Made by a program: the position numbers and the translations under genes
Origin: Mycobacterium sp. E3251
Lineage (GTDB): Bacteria; Actinomycetota; Actinomycetes; Mycobacteriales; Mycobacteriaceae
Length of the DNA stretch: 64,000 nt
Direction: 5' to 3'
Assembly: GCF_001666835.1 (NCBI RefSeq)
Contig: NZ_LZJF01000060.1
Coordinates: forward strand, 20,607 to 84,606
Part shown: in pieces, positions 26,253 through 35,058 of the stretch
Layout: every line of letters starts with the position of its first letter
Position numbering within the stretch: position 1 is the first letter of the stretch
The notes under the pieces: generated by a model
The model's input: the letters and a program-made list of their open reading frames with translations, nothing else
Databases searched by the model: none
Told to the model about the DNA's origin: nothing

Positions 26253-26765
26253 ATGGCAACCGAAAAAGCGATCCTTGCCGGCGGCTGTTTCTGGGGGATG
26301 CAAGAACTGATCCGCAAGCAGCCGGGCGTGGTTTCGACGCGGGTCGGTTACACCGGCGGCGACGTCCCGAACGCGACCTATCGCAATCACGGCACGCACG
26401 CCGAGGCCATCGAGATCGTTTACGACCCGGCGGTCACCGACTATCGCACCATGCTGGAGTTCTTCTTCCAGATCCACGATCCGACAACGAAAGACCGCCA
26501 GGGCAACGATCGCGGGCCCAGTTACCGGTCGGCCATCTTCTACCTCGATGAGGACCAGAAACGGATCGCGCTGGACACCATCGCCGACGTCGAAGCCTCC
26601 GGGTTGTGGCCGGGCAAGGTCGTGACCGAGGTCAGCCCCGCCGGGGATTTCTGGGAGGCCGAGCCCGAGCACCAGGACTACCTGCAGCACTACCCCAACG
26701 GGTACACCTGCCACTACATCCGCCCCGGATGGAAACTGCCGCGGCGGGCCACCGCGGACCAGTAG
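26253..26765 (+). CDS. msrA: Peptide methionine sulfoxide reductase A
   Basis: A 170-residue MsrA. The active-site loop [10 protein letters not shown] at residues 10-19 includes the catalytic Cys12 and the Phe-Trp pair; [24 protein letters not shown] carries the conserved Glu and HAE motif. A resolving cysteine may be in the C-terminal NGYTCHY. It reduces methionine-S-sulfoxide in proteins using thioredoxin or mycothiol-linked systems. GAGGAGGA just upstream of ATG 26253 is a strong ribosome binding site. It stands alone on the plus strand, convergent with cyp138 (11 nt between stops). Confidence 0.97.
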   Translation: MATEKAILAGGCFWGMQELIRKQPGVVSTRVGYTGGDVPNATYRNHGTHAEAIEIVYDPAVTDYRTMLEFFFQIHDPTTKDRQGNDRGPSYRSAIFYLDEDQKRIALDTIADVEASGLWPGKVVTEVSPAGDFWEAEPEHQDYLQHYPNGYTCHYIRPGWKLPRRATADQ

Positions 26766-26776
26766 ATCGCTCCGGC

Positions 26777-28102
26777 TCAGCGGCGGTGCACCACGACCCG
26801 GCCGCCGTCTTTGGGCGTGTAGGCGACGCCCCGGCCGTGCCACCGCTCCCCCGGGGCCGTCGTGGTCTCAAGGGTGAAGTGACGCAACACCGTTCGCAGC
26901 ACGACGTCCATCTCCATGTTGGCGAACGCCGCCCCCACGCAGCGACGGGTGCCGCCGCCGAACGGGATCCACGCGAAGGCCGACGGCTTGGTCCCGACGT
27001 ACCGTTGCGGGTCGAAGCGCTCCGGATTCGGGAACACGTCGGGATTTTCGTGAATCTGCGCGATGCTCACCAGGATTGATTCGCCGCGGGGAATGACCCA
27101 CTCCCCGAGTTGATAACGCGGCGGATAGACGCGCCGGGCCGCGAAATCGATGACGGTCCGCGCCCGCTGGACCTCCAGGATGGTCGCCTGTCGCAGCTCC
27201 TGGCCGCCATTGTCGGCCTCCTCGACCAGGGCGGCCAGCACCTCCGGATGCCGCGTCAGCCGTTCGAAAGCCCAGCCCAGCGTCGAGGCGGTCGTTTCGT
27301 GGCCGGCGGCCAGCAGCGTTAGCAGTTCGTCGCCGATGTCCTTGCGCGACATGGCGGAACCGTCGTCGTAGGTGCTGCGCAGCATCAGTGCGAGCACGTC
27401 GGAGCGCTCGTCGAAGTTGGGGTCGGCCCGCTCGATTGCGATCAGCCTGTCGATGATGGTGTCGTACTGGCGGCGCCACTCGTCGAGCCGCCCCCACGGG
27501 GTGAAGCGCCCGTAATTGCGTTGCGGTTTCGGCATCGTCGCCATCCGCGAGCCCAGCGTGACCCACGGCGGGATGAGCCTGCGCAGCTCGTCGAGTTCGG
27601 CACCCTCCGCCCCGAAGACGGCGCGCAGGATGGCGTTGAGCGTGATGCGCATCATCGACGGCAGCGTCGGAAAGGCCTCGCCCTCCGGCCAGCCGGCGGT
27701 CTCGCGCAAGGTCTCTTCCTCGATGATCGCCTCGTACTTCTTCATGCTCTTGCCGTGGAACGGCGGCGCCAGCAACCGCCGCCGCCGGCGGTGGCCCTCC
27801 CCGTCGAGCGCGAACACCGAGCCGGAGCCGAACAGCCGGCTCAGGTTGGGCTGGATGTTGCCGAGCTCGTCGGGGCTGGTGGTGAAGATCTGCTTGGCCA
27901 GCTGCGGGTCGGCCACCACCACGACCGGACCGTAGATGGGGAGATTCAGCGTGAAGACGTCGCCGTGCTTGCGGGCCAGCCGCTGGATCATCCCGCGCCG
28001 CGACACCGCAAAACCCAACCCCTGCAACATCTTTGGCAGCCGGGTCGCTGGGGGTAACCGGACGGGCATGGTTGCCGGTGGGGCGGTGGCGGCTTCACTC
28101 AT
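26777..28102 (-). CDS. cyp138: Cytochrome P450 (CYP138-like)
   Basis: A 441-residue P450. The I-helix AGHETTAS supplies the oxygen-activating threonine, the K-helix ExxR is EVQR in RQATILEVQRAR, and the heme loop FGGGTRRCVG places the cysteine ligand near residue 388. WIPFGGG and DPQRY also match. The position between MsrA and a TetR gene equals Rv0136 (CYP138); substrate unknown. ATG 28102 is supported by GGGAGA upstream; the longer frame into the operator region is rejected. It is divergent from a TetR gene whose candidate operators fill the shared promoter region. Confidence 0.93.
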   Translation of the reverse strand: MSEAATAPPATMPVRLPPATRLPKMLQGLGFAVSRRGMIQRLARKHGDVFTLNLPIYGPVVVVADPQLAKQIFTTSPDELGNIQPNLSRLFGSGSVFALDGEGHRRRRRLLAPPFHGKSMKKYEAIIEEETLRETAGWPEGEAFPTLPSMMRITLNAILRAVFGAEGAELDELRRLIPPWVTLGSRMATMPKPQRNYGRFTPWGRLDEWRRQYDTIIDRLIAIERADPNFDERSDVLALMLRSTYDDGSAMSRKDIGDELLTLLAAGHETTASTLGWAFERLTRHPEVLAALVEEADNGGQELRQATILEVQRARTVIDFAARRVYPPRYQLGEWVIPRGESILVSIAQIHENPDVFPNPERFDPQRYVGTKPSAFAWIPFGGGTRRCVGAAFANMEMDVVLRTVLRHFTLETTTAPGERWHGRGVAYTPKDGGRVVVHRR

Positions 28103-28138
28103 GACGGACTTCTCCCCATTTCTCCCCCGAGCCCGGGG

Positions 28139-28156
28139 TGGTACCGCGGTGTACCA
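28139..28156. promoter_or_regulatory. Candidate TetR operator 1 (cyp138/TetR intergenic)
   Basis: TGGTACCGCGGTGTACCA has perfect 6-bp arms (TGGTAC and GTACCA) around six bases. It lies 37 bases upstream of the cyp138 start. A GTAC core recurs several times in the 128-bp divergent region. A site for the TetR protein encoded at 28231 is inferred. Confidence 0.55.
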
Positions 28157-28178
28157 AACCTTTCGGGGATACGGTACT

Positions 28179-28192
28179 CTGTGGTACCACAG
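28179..28192. promoter_or_regulatory. Candidate TetR operator 2 (cyp138/TetR intergenic)
   Basis: CTGTGGTACCACAG is a perfect 14-bp palindrome, sharing the core TGGTACCA-type sequence with the site at 28139. It lies 39 bases upstream of the TetR GTG start. Two related sites in one divergent region suggest control of both genes by the same regulator. Confidence 0.6.
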
Positions 28193-28230
28193 CCTGACAA
28201 GGGTGCCGTACCTACCGAAAGGCGCCGCCC

Positions 28231-28842
28231 GTGACCTCAGCGACGACAGCAACGGCTGACGAAGCGGTCCTCGGTGACCCTTTCCGGCTCAGACTGCTCG
28301 ACGGCCTCGCCAGCTCGATCGCCGAGCGCGGCTACCGCGCCAGCACCGTCGCCGACGTCGTTCGTCACGCCCGGACGTCCAAGCGCACCTTCTACGACCA
28401 GTTCGCGAGCAAGGAGGAGTGCTTCCTCGAGCTGCTGGGGTCCGACAACGAAAAGCTCGGTGCGTGCATCGCGGCGGCGGTCGACCCCGAGGCCGATTGG
28501 CATCAGCAGATCCGTCAGGCCGTCGAGGCCTACGTCGGCTACATCGAATCCCGGCCGGCCATCACGCTGAGCTGGATCCGGGAGCTTCCGTCGCTCGGTG
28601 CCGCCGCGCGCCCGGTGCAGCGCCGCGGGCTGCAGCTGCTGTCCAGCCTGCTGATCGACCTCAGCGCCAGCCCGGGGTTCCAGCGGGCCGAGCTGCCCCC
28701 GCTGACCGCCCCGCTGGCCGTCATCCTGCTGGGCGGTTTGCGCGAACTCACCGCCCTCGCCGTCGAAGACGGAAAGCCGGTGCGGGAAATCGTCGAGCCG
28801 GCTGTCGACGCCTCCATAGCCCTGCTCGGCCCGCGACACTAG
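28231..28842 (+). CDS. TetR-family regulator (Rv0135c-like), divergent from cyp138
   Basis: A 203-residue TetR protein. The HTH runs through about residues 18-62: LLDGLASSIAERGYRASTVADVVRHARTSKRTFYDQFASKEECFL. The C-terminal part (YVGYIESRPAITLSWIRELPSL...) is of the TetR_C type with a hydrophobic pocket. The start is GTG 28231 with GAAAGG upstream. It most probably represses cyp138 and itself through the GTAC palindromes between them. The family is typical of regulators of P450 and lipid genes; the inducer is unknown. Confidence 0.88.
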   Translation: MTSATTATADEAVLGDPFRLRLLDGLASSIAERGYRASTVADVVRHARTSKRTFYDQFASKEECFLELLGSDNEKLGACIAAAVDPEADWHQQIRQAVEAYVGYIESRPAITLSWIRELPSLGAAARPVQRRGLQLLSSLLIDLSASPGFQRAELPPLTAPLAVILLGGLRELTALAVEDGKPVREIVEPAVDASIALLGPRH

Positions 28843-28881
28843 GCTCATCGCATACCCCTCAACCAGACGGAGGACCTCGCG

Positions 28882-29094
28882 ATGCGGCTGTCGACCCGGA
28901 ATCAGCTCAAAGGGACCATCACCGAAGTCGATCTCGGGAGCGTGATGGCGATCGTGAAGGTGAAGCTCGACGGCGGCGACCAGGTCGTCACCTCCTCCGT
29001 CACCAAGGACGCCGCGACCGACCTCGGTCTCAAGGTCGGGCAGCCCGCAACCGTGTTCATCAAGTCCACGGAAGTCACCATCGGCGTCGACTGA
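28882..29094 (+). CDS. TOBE-domain (molybdopterin-binding/Mop-like) protein
   Basis: A single TOBE/Mop domain of 70 residues: MRLSTRNQLKGTITEVDLGS at the start, followed by VMAIVKVKLDGGDQVVTSSVTKDAATDLGLKVGQPATVFIKSTEVTIGVD. This matches molbindins, which bind molybdate or tungstate as oligomers and buffer the anion. GGAGG at 28870-28874 lies 7 nt before ATG 28882. Only 3 nt separate it from the alcohol dehydrogenase gene. No molybdenum enzyme is in the window, so the link may be chance. Confidence 0.9.
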   Translation: MRLSTRNQLKGTITEVDLGSVMAIVKVKLDGGDQVVTSSVTKDAATDLGLKVGQPATVFIKSTEVTIGVD

Positions 29095-29097
29095 CCC

Positions 29098-30141
29098 ATG
29101 GCGACGACGATGCGCGCCGAGCGCTTCTATGCGGACACCAAAACGGTTGCGCTCGAAGATGTTCCAATACCGGAGCCCGGTCCAGGAGAGGTCCTGGTCA
29201 AGGTCGCCTTCTGCGGCATCTGCCATTCCGACCTGAGCCTCATCAACGGCACCTTCCCGGCGCAGCGACCCGTGGTGACCCAGGGCCACGAAGCGTCGGG
29301 CACCATCGCGAAGCTGGGCCCGGAGGTGACCGGCTGGGCCGAGGGTGACCGTGTCGTGGTTGCCGCAGGCCGGCCCTGCCAGAAATGCGCGAACTGCCGG
29401 CGCGGTGATGTGGTGAATTGCCTGCGGATCCAGTTGATGGCTTTCGCTTACGACGGGGCATGGGCCGACTACACCCTGGCTCAGGCGGCTGGCCTGACCC
29501 GGGTACCGGACAACGTGCCGCTGGAGCAGGCGGCGATCCTGGCCGACGCGGTGTCCACGCCGTTCGGTGCGGTCGTGCGGACCGGGAAGGTGGCGGTCGG
29601 TGAGTCGGTCGGCGTGTGGGGCGTCGGCGGCCTCGGCACCCACATCGTCCAGCTGGCGCGGCTGGTCGGTGCCGTGCCGATCATCGCCGTCGACGTCAAC
29701 CCCGCGGTTCTGGAGCGCGCCCTGGCCGTGGGCGCGGACTACGCGTTCGACTCCCGCGACGACGGGCTACAGGACAAGATCGCGGGGATAACCGGCGGCC
29801 GGCTGCTGGATGTGGCCTTCGACGCCGTCGGGCTGAAGGCGACGTTCGAGCAGGGGCTTGACTGCCTCACCCCGGGCGGCCGGCTGGTGGGCGTCGGGAT
29901 GAGCGCCGAGGCGCCGACCGTCGGGCCCACCTCCCTGTTCGGATTGACCCGCAAGCAGGTGCTCGGCCACCTGGGCTACCAGAACGTCGACATCGAGACC
30001 CTGGCGAAGCTGGTTTCGGCTGGGCGCCTTGACCTTTCACGGTCGATCAGCGAGATCGTCGCCCTGGAGGACGTGGCGCACGGCATCGAGATGCTCGAAC
30101 GCCAGCAGGGCAACCCGATCCGCATCCTCGTCCAGCCCTGA
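29098..30141 (+). CDS. Zinc-dependent alcohol dehydrogenase
   Basis: A 347-residue medium-chain dehydrogenase. Catalytic zinc: CGICHSD with Cys near residue 39 and TQGHEASG with the His-Glu pair. Structural zinc: the four cysteines in RPCQKCANCRRGDVVNC. The NAD-binding turn VGVWGVGGLGTHIVQLARLVGA is near residues 164-185, and the following acidic VDVN favours NAD(H). It oxidises an alcohol to an aldehyde; the substrate is unknown. The 3-nt gap after the TOBE gene and the lack of a ribosome binding site suggest translational coupling. It is not the same as the longer Rv0162c. Confidence 0.92.
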   Translation: MATTMRAERFYADTKTVALEDVPIPEPGPGEVLVKVAFCGICHSDLSLINGTFPAQRPVVTQGHEASGTIAKLGPEVTGWAEGDRVVVAAGRPCQKCANCRRGDVVNCLRIQLMAFAYDGAWADYTLAQAAGLTRVPDNVPLEQAAILADAVSTPFGAVVRTGKVAVGESVGVWGVGGLGTHIVQLARLVGAVPIIAVDVNPAVLERALAVGADYAFDSRDDGLQDKIAGITGGRLLDVAFDAVGLKATFEQGLDCLTPGGRLVGVGMSAEAPTVGPTSLFGLTRKQVLGHLGYQNVDIETLAKLVSAGRLDLSRSISEIVALEDVAHGIEMLERQQGNPIRILVQP

Positions 30142-30152
30142 GGCGCCGGCGC

Positions 30153-31043
30153 TTAACCTTCGCCGCGCAGGAAGGACCGCAGCCGGTCGAGTACGAGCTC
30201 GGGTCGCTGGTCGATGATCCAATGGCCGACGCCGTCGACCAGCTCCACCTCGAAATCGCCGATGTGGTCGGCGTATCCGTCGGTCAGGTCGGGCGTGATC
30301 ACCGGATCTTGGGTGCCGGTCAGCCAGCGCACCGGCACCTCGACGCGGGCGTCGGCGTACTCGCCGCGCATCCAGCTCAGCATCTCCCCGGTCTGGAAGC
30401 TGCGATACCAACGGGAACCCGCCTCCGCGTGGCCGGGCTGGCGCATGCACTCGGCGTAGAGACGGAGGTCCTCCTCGGGCAGCGTGTAGCCGCCACCCAC
30501 CCATGCCCCGAGCAGGCGGCTGGCCCTCGAATTGGCGTTGCTGATCAGCCTCGGCCCGATGACCGGCAACGAAATCGGGATCTGATACCAGAGCCGCCAG
30601 ATATTCCTAACCGCGCGCAAGTCGCGCTTCACCCAGGGCGCAACGGTGTTCACGCCGAAGAAGCCGGTCACCTTCTCCGGGTGGCGCAGCATCATGATGA
30701 ACGCGACCGGGCCGCCCCAGTCGTGCGCGACGAGCTTGACCGCCTTGACATTCAGGCGGTCCAGGACGGCCGCCAGATCGTCGGCCATCTCGGCCTTGGT
30801 GTAACTCGACCGGGGCGCCGAGCTCCAGCCGGCGCCGCGCAGGTCGGGGCACAGCACGCGATAGCCGTCGGCGGCCAGCGGCCCGATCAGGTTGTGCCAT
30901 TCCCACCAGTTCTGGGGGAATCCGTGCACCAGCATCACCGCCGGGCCGTCGGCCGGGCCGGCGTCCGCCACGTGGATCGTCACACCGCTTCCCAGATCCA
31001 CATACCTGTGTTCGACACCGTCCAGCGCGGGCATTGTGACCAT
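30153..31043 (-). CDS. ephF: Epoxide hydrolase EphF (alpha/beta hydrolase)
   Basis: A 296-residue epoxide hydrolase. HGFPQNWWEW is the oxyanion HGxP loop near residues 41-50, the nucleophile Asp lies in LVAHDWGGPVAF, and the terminal His is in DGVGHWIIDQRPE. An Asp nucleophile at this place, rather than Ser, supports epoxide hydrolysis. The lid holds WYQIPISLPVIGPRL. The M1 choice is ATG 31043; TACGTT 8 nt upstream suggests a near-leaderless mRNA. It is convergent with the alcohol dehydrogenase. EphF in M. tuberculosis is Rv0134, in the same backbone order. Confidence 0.9.
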   Translation of the reverse strand: MVTMPALDGVEHRYVDLGSGVTIHVADAGPADGPAVMLVHGFPQNWWEWHNLIGPLAADGYRVLCPDLRGAGWSSAPRSSYTKAEMADDLAAVLDRLNVKAVKLVAHDWGGPVAFIMMLRHPEKVTGFFGVNTVAPWVKRDLRAVRNIWRLWYQIPISLPVIGPRLISNANSRASRLLGAWVGGGYTLPEEDLRLYAECMRQPGHAEAGSRWYRSFQTGEMLSWMRGEYADARVEVPVRWLTGTQDPVITPDLTDGYADHIGDFEVELVDGVGHWIIDQRPELVLDRLRSFLRGEG

Positions 31044-31072
31044 GAAGTGAGAACGTAGCGGGCCGCCGCGGG

Positions 31073-32308
31073 TTAGGCCAGGAACCGCTCGACGTACGGC
31101 GCGAAGCGGCCGCGCAGGTCGGCCTCGTCCAGGCCGAACATCTCGCAGGAGGTCGCGACGTTCCCGAGCCGGCCGCGGCGGTGACCGGCCAGGTACTCGT
31201 CGATCGCCGTTCGGACTTCGTCGGTGAACGGCTCGCCGGCCAGGGCGTACACCCGCTCGGCGACACCGGTTTCGTCGGCCATGAAGTCGTCGAACCGGAT
31301 GTCGATCGAGCGGTCTGGACCGATGGTTTCCCGGTCGCGGACCAGGGCGGTGAGCATGTCCTCGAGGCGGTCGATCCACGACGCCGCGATCCGCTCCACG
31401 GGCACCGGCGACCGGTGCATGCGCGCGGAGTAGGTGATCATCGCGATCATCGACAGCGCCACCGGCACCGGGTCGCGGTGCGTGAAAACCACGATGCCGC
31501 CCGGGAATACGCGATCGAGCACCGGCACCTGCTCGAGATGCTGGGGCGACTTGAGCAGCCAGCGCCGCCCGCCCCGCAAGAACTGCATGGTCTTGAGTTG
31601 CCGGGCGAGGTACGCGTAGTGCGGCGTCTGTTCGTGGGCCTGGTAGTACTCGCGCCAGCGCGGCACGTCGGCCAGCGTCTCGAAGAGCATGGTCGACAGA
31701 TCGTTGGCGAGCAGTTGGATCTCTTCATGGACGTGCTCGGTGGTCATCTCGTGCATCAGCGGGAAGTGCGGCATCACGGTGTTGATGAGCCCGACCGCGA
31801 CGTCCATCCGCGCCCGGCGGGGATCCGGCTCGACCCCGGCCTCGGCCGGCAACGGAAACGGTTCGACGCTTTCCCAGTACGGCATGGTGCGAAAGGTGGG
31901 CGGCGTCGCCAGCAGGTTGTGCAGATGGGTGGTGCCGGTGCGGGGCAGGCCGGCGATCACCACCGGCGGTTGCAGCTCGATCTCGTCGATCTCGGGATGC
32001 CGGCGCAGCAGGTCGGTCAACAGCAGCCGGTTCTTGAGCAACTGCAGCAGCTGCCCGTAGAAGTTCACCACGCCGGCCGGGTGGAGCCCGTCGATGTCGC
32101 GCAGCGCGGCCAGGTAGACGTCGAGCCGTTCGCGGTAGTCGCCCGGGCCGAAGTCGTCCAGGCCGGTGTCCGCGGCGGCCCTCGCATGCAACGCGTCGGC
32201 ATCCAGGGGGCAGTCCGGCGCCAGCGTGGCCATCATGTCGAGCAGTTGTTGTGCCTCGGCGCTGAAACGGGGCGCGGCGAGGTCATCGAGGCGAACGGCG
32301 TCGGTCAC
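31073..32308 (-). CDS. PAPS-dependent sulfotransferase family protein
   Basis: A 411-residue protein with the sulfotransferase fold. The 5'-phosphosulfate loop is VIAGLPRTGTTHLHNLLA near residue 125, and the 3'-phosphate site is in FTHRDPVPVALSMIAM with Arg-Asp. LLKSPQHLEQ matches the family. Mycobacterial members sulfate glycolipids or small molecules; the acceptor is unknown. The start is GTG 32308 with TAACAT 8 nt upstream and no ribosome binding site. It is divergent from the TetR gene and 29 nt upstream of ephF. Not part of the Rv0133-Rv0134 backbone, so it belongs to an inserted block. Confidence 0.87.
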   Translation of the reverse strand: MTDAVRLDDLAAPRFSAEAQQLLDMMATLAPDCPLDADALHARAAADTGLDDFGPGDYRERLDVYLAALRDIDGLHPAGVVNFYGQLLQLLKNRLLLTDLLRRHPEIDEIELQPPVVIAGLPRTGTTHLHNLLATPPTFRTMPYWESVEPFPLPAEAGVEPDPRRARMDVAVGLINTVMPHFPLMHEMTTEHVHEEIQLLANDLSTMLFETLADVPRWREYYQAHEQTPHYAYLARQLKTMQFLRGGRRWLLKSPQHLEQVPVLDRVFPGGIVVFTHRDPVPVALSMIAMITYSARMHRSPVPVERIAASWIDRLEDMLTALVRDRETIGPDRSIDIRFDDFMADETGVAERVYALAGEPFTDEVRTAIDEYLAGHRRGRLGNVATSCEMFGLDEADLRGRFAPYVERFLA

Positions 32309-32314
32309 GGCGAC

Positions 32315-32337
32315 TTATGTTACTCTCAGTTTCGTAA
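32315..32337. promoter_or_regulatory. Overlapping divergent promoters with TTAC/GTAA repeat
   Basis: TACTCT (32321-32326, plus) precedes the TetR ATG at 32337. The minus strand reads TAACAT over 32317-32322, 8 nt before the sulfotransferase GTG. Both match TANNNT and they overlap. TTAC at 32320 and GTAA at 32334 form short inverted arms across the shared region, consistent with TetR binding. The arms are short, so the operator is tentative. Confidence 0.4.
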
Positions 32338-32912
32338 TGGTAGTGGATTTTGGCCGGCCCCGCGACCCGCGCATCGACGGCGCGGTGTTGACCGCGACGG
32401 TCGAGCTGCTCGCCGAGACCGGTTATGCGGGGCTCTTGGTCTCCGCGATCGCCGATCGCGCCGGGACCAGCAAGCCGGCGATCTACCGGCGCTGGCCCAG
32501 CAAGGCGCACTTGGTCCATGAGGCGGTGTTTCCCATCGGTGTCGCGACGGAGCTGCCCGATACCGGGTCACTGCCCGAGGACTTGCGCGAAATGGTCCGT
32601 CGCTCAATGGCTTTCCTGACGACGCCGGCCGCCAGGGCGGCCCTGCCGGGGCTGGTGGGCGAGATGGCCGCGGACCCGACCCTGCACTCGGCGCTGCTGG
32701 ACCGATTCGCCGGCGTCATCGGCGGCGGCGTGACCGAGTTGCTGGAGCGGGCCGCGGGCCGCGGCGAGGTCCGGCCCGACGTGACCGCCACCGAACTCAC
32801 CGACGCCATCGCCGGCATCACCCTGATGGGCTTGCTCACCCGCGTCGGCGAACTCGGAGACGCCTGGGTCGATCGCACAACCACGTTGCTCCTGAAGGGA
32901 ATCCGCGCATGA
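32337..32912 (+). CDS. TetR-family regulator
   Basis: A 191-residue TetR protein. PRIDGAVLTATVELLAETGYAGLLVSAIADRAGTSKPAIYRRWPSKAHLV forms the HTH domain, with YRRWPSK typical of one large TetR subgroup; the C-terminal helical domain is TetR_C_16-like. ATG 32337 lies directly after the overlapping promoter region, with almost no leader. Its stop overlaps the DUF1214 start by ATGA, so both are cotranscribed; it probably controls them and the divergent sulfotransferase gene. Ligand unknown. Confidence 0.88.
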   Translation: MVVDFGRPRDPRIDGAVLTATVELLAETGYAGLLVSAIADRAGTSKPAIYRRWPSKAHLVHEAVFPIGVATELPDTGSLPEDLREMVRRSMAFLTTPAARAALPGLVGEMAADPTLHSALLDRFAGVIGGGVTELLERAAGRGEVRPDVTATELTDAIAGITLMGLLTRVGELGDAWVDRTTTLLLKGIRA

Positions 32913-34021
32913 CGCACGAAACGACGGCCGCCTGGCAGGAGTTGCTCGGCACGCTTGGCACCCTGGACCGCCCCTTTCTGGAGGGCGACCGGGCCGTGAC
33001 CGACGACCGCCACATCGCCGACGGCTACCGCATGCTCGCCAGCACGCTCGGCGTGGCGTTCGACGCCTACCTGTTCCCCGAGCCCGGCCGGCCCCAGTTC
33101 GTCGCGGTGAACACACCGTTCCGGCGCGACCGCCGCTGGGGTGGCGACAACACCGACGCCTACTACTTCATGTGCCCGGTCGACCCGCAGCGCCGATACC
33201 GTATCAGTGGCAATCGCGGTGACAGCGTGTACTTTTCGGTGACCGCCTACAACGAGCCGGCACCGGGCGCGTGGTCCGACCGGGTGGTCGCGATCGTCCG
33301 TGACAGCGATCTCGACGTGGGCGCCGACGGCAACTTCGCCTTCGAACTCGGCCCTACCCCCGACGCCGCGGTGCTGATGACCCGCGACTACCAGGCCGAT
33401 CCGCTGACCGGGCGTCCCGTCACCTGGCGCATCGAGGCGCTCGACGATCCGGAGCCGATCCGCCACGGCGACGCCGAGACCGCCGCGAGCCTGCGGGCGG
33501 TCGCGACCTGGTTGCGCACCATGTTCGCCATCGTGCCGCTGGCCGTAGGGACGCGTGTCGACGACGAGCACGCGCTCGGGCACGAAACCGCCCATGCCGC
33601 AAACGAATTCGCCGATCCCTATCAGGTGCCCGACGCAAACTTCGGTTGGTCAGCGCGCGACGCGTGCTATTCCTACGGCAGCTTCGTGCTCGACGCCGAC
33701 GAGGCGCTGGTGATAACCCACCGGCCGCCGGCGTGCCGATTCTGGAACATGGTGGTCTGGAACCAGTTCATGGCCACCTTCGGCGCCTCCGAGGGCCCGG
33801 ATGCCCGCTGCTCGGTCAACGGCCACAGCGCCGCCCTCAACAGCGACGGCTCCGTGACGATCGTCTTGTCCCGCGATCGAACCGGCCACCCGAATTCGCT
33901 GACCACGCTGGGCTATCCGCGCGGCAACCTTGCCTTCCGGTGGTTCCTGGCGGACAGCGTGCCGGAGCGGCCGGAGGTGAAGCTCGTCAGGGCATCCGAG
34001 GCCCCGACAGACGTGTCCTAG
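32909..34021 (+). CDS. DUF1214-domain protein
   Basis: A 370-residue protein. The C-terminal part is DUF1214-like: FGWSARDACYSYGSFVLDADEALVITHRPPACRFWNMVVWNQFM and GSVTIVLSRDRTGHPNSLTTLGYPRGNLAFRWFLADS. The N-terminal half contains RRDRRWGGDNTDAYYFMCPVDPQRRYRISGNRGDSVYFSVTAYN. DUF1214 proteins are common in mycobacteria and lack a proven activity. No signal peptide or membrane segment is visible. It is translationally coupled to the TetR gene (ATGA) and ends in a CTAG overlap with the LLM gene. Association with the sulfotransferase is inferred from the shared regulator. Confidence 0.82.
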   Translation: MTHETTAAWQELLGTLGTLDRPFLEGDRAVTDDRHIADGYRMLASTLGVAFDAYLFPEPGRPQFVAVNTPFRRDRRWGGDNTDAYYFMCPVDPQRRYRISGNRGDSVYFSVTAYNEPAPGAWSDRVVAIVRDSDLDVGADGNFAFELGPTPDAAVLMTRDYQADPLTGRPVTWRIEALDDPEPIRHGDAETAASLRAVATWLRTMFAIVPLAVGTRVDDEHALGHETAHAANEFADPYQVPDANFGWSARDACYSYGSFVLDADEALVITHRPPACRFWNMVVWNQFMATFGASEGPDARCSVNGHSAALNSDGSVTIVLSRDRTGHPNSLTTLGYPRGNLAFRWFLADSVPERPEVKLVRASEAPTDVS

Positions 34022-35058
34022 ACCTCGGCAACCAACTCGACGGCCCGGCCGAGCGTGCGAAGCTTCGCGTCCAGCGTGTCGCCGGCCGGGTACAGCCGCA
34101 CGGTGTTCACACCGGCGTCGCGCCACACCGCGAGCCGCGCGCGGACCATCTCCTCGGTGCCGATCAGCGTGGTGGCCAAAACCATGTCGTCGGTCACCAA
34201 TGCGGCCGCGCCCGCGCGGTCGCCCCGCTGCCAGCGCTCGCGCACCTCGGCGGCGATGCCGGCCCAGCCTTGCCGGCTGTAGGCCTGGTTGTAGTAGTTG
34301 GTGCTCGACGATCCCATCCCGCCCAGGCTGAACGCGAGCTCCTTTTTGCGGCCGGCCACCATCGCGCGCAGTTCGTCTTCGTCCGAGGCGAAGGCGACCT
34401 CGGCGCCCTGGCAGATGTCGACGTCGGCCCGTGTGCGGCCGGCCGCGGCCAGACCCTCGTCAAGATGCGAGAAGTAGGCGGCGCCGGCGCCCTCCGGGAC
34501 GAAGCTGGTCCCCAGCCACCCGTCGGCGACCCGGCCCGTCAACCGCAGCATGGCCGGTGACAGCGCGGCCAGGTAGATCGGAATGGGATGCTCGGGCCGG
34601 GTCGACAACCGCATCGGCACCCCTTCGCCGCCGGGGAGCGGAATCTGAAAGTGCTTGCCCGAGTACGAGAGTTTCTCTCCGGTGAACACCTGCCGGACGA
34701 TGTCGACGGTCTCGGAGATGCGGGCCAGGGGCCGGCTGAACGAGACGCCGTGCAAGCCTTCGATCACCTGCGGGCCGGACGCGCCCAGCCCGAGCAGGAA
34801 ACGCCCGCCCGACAAGTTCGACAGCGTGATGGCGGTTTGAGCGACCATGACGGGCGAGCGAACGCCGACCTGCAGGATGCCTGACCCGAGCAGAATTCGT
34901 TCGGTCCGCGCCGCGAGGTAGCCCAGGGCCGAGGGTGCGTCGGAGCCCCAGGCCTCGGCCACCCAGCACACATCGAGGCCCAGCTTCTCCGCCTCGACGA
35001 CGAAGGCCACGGTTTCACGGCCGGCGCTCGACAACTCGACCGTGGTGGCGGTGCGCAT
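34018..35058 (-). CDS. LLM-class (luciferase-like) F420-dependent oxidoreductase
   Basis: A 346-residue TIM-barrel of the LLM family: FVVEAEKLGLDVCWVAEAWGSDAPSALGYLAARTERILLGSGILQVGVRSP at the N-terminus, FLLGLGASGPQVIEGLHGVSF, and PIYLAALSPAMLRLTGRVADGWLGTSFVP. In mycobacteria such proteins usually use F420 rather than FMN; the cofactor is inferred. Substrate unknown. ATG 35058 shares one base with the TGA stop of the SRPBCC gene (TGATG), so translation is coupled. The stop interleaves with that of the DUF1214 gene (CTAG). Confidence 0.87.
   Translation of the reverse strand: MRTATTVELSSAGRETVAFVVEAEKLGLDVCWVAEAWGSDAPSALGYLAARTERILLGSGILQVGVRSPVMVAQTAITLSNLSGGRFLLGLGASGPQVIEGLHGVSFSRPLARISETVDIVRQVFTGEKLSYSGKHFQIPLPGGEGVPMRLSTRPEHPIPIYLAALSPAMLRLTGRVADGWLGTSFVPEGAGAAYFSHLDEGLAAAGRTRADVDICQGAEVAFASDEDELRAMVAGRKKELAFSLGGMGSSSTNYYNQAYSRQGWAGIAAEVRERWQRGDRAGAAALVTDDMVLATTLIGTEEMVRARLAVWRDAGVNTVRLYPAGDTLDAKLRTLGRAVELVAEV

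Noticed and set aside
28882..29094. TOBE protein as part of a molybdate ABC transporter
   Set aside because: No modABC genes adjoin it; the following gene is a zinc alcohol dehydrogenase.
29098..30141. Assigning this alcohol dehydrogenase as Rv0162c (adhE1)
   Set aside because: Shorter than the recalled length of AdhE1 and located far from the Rv0161-like gene, so only the enzyme class is given.
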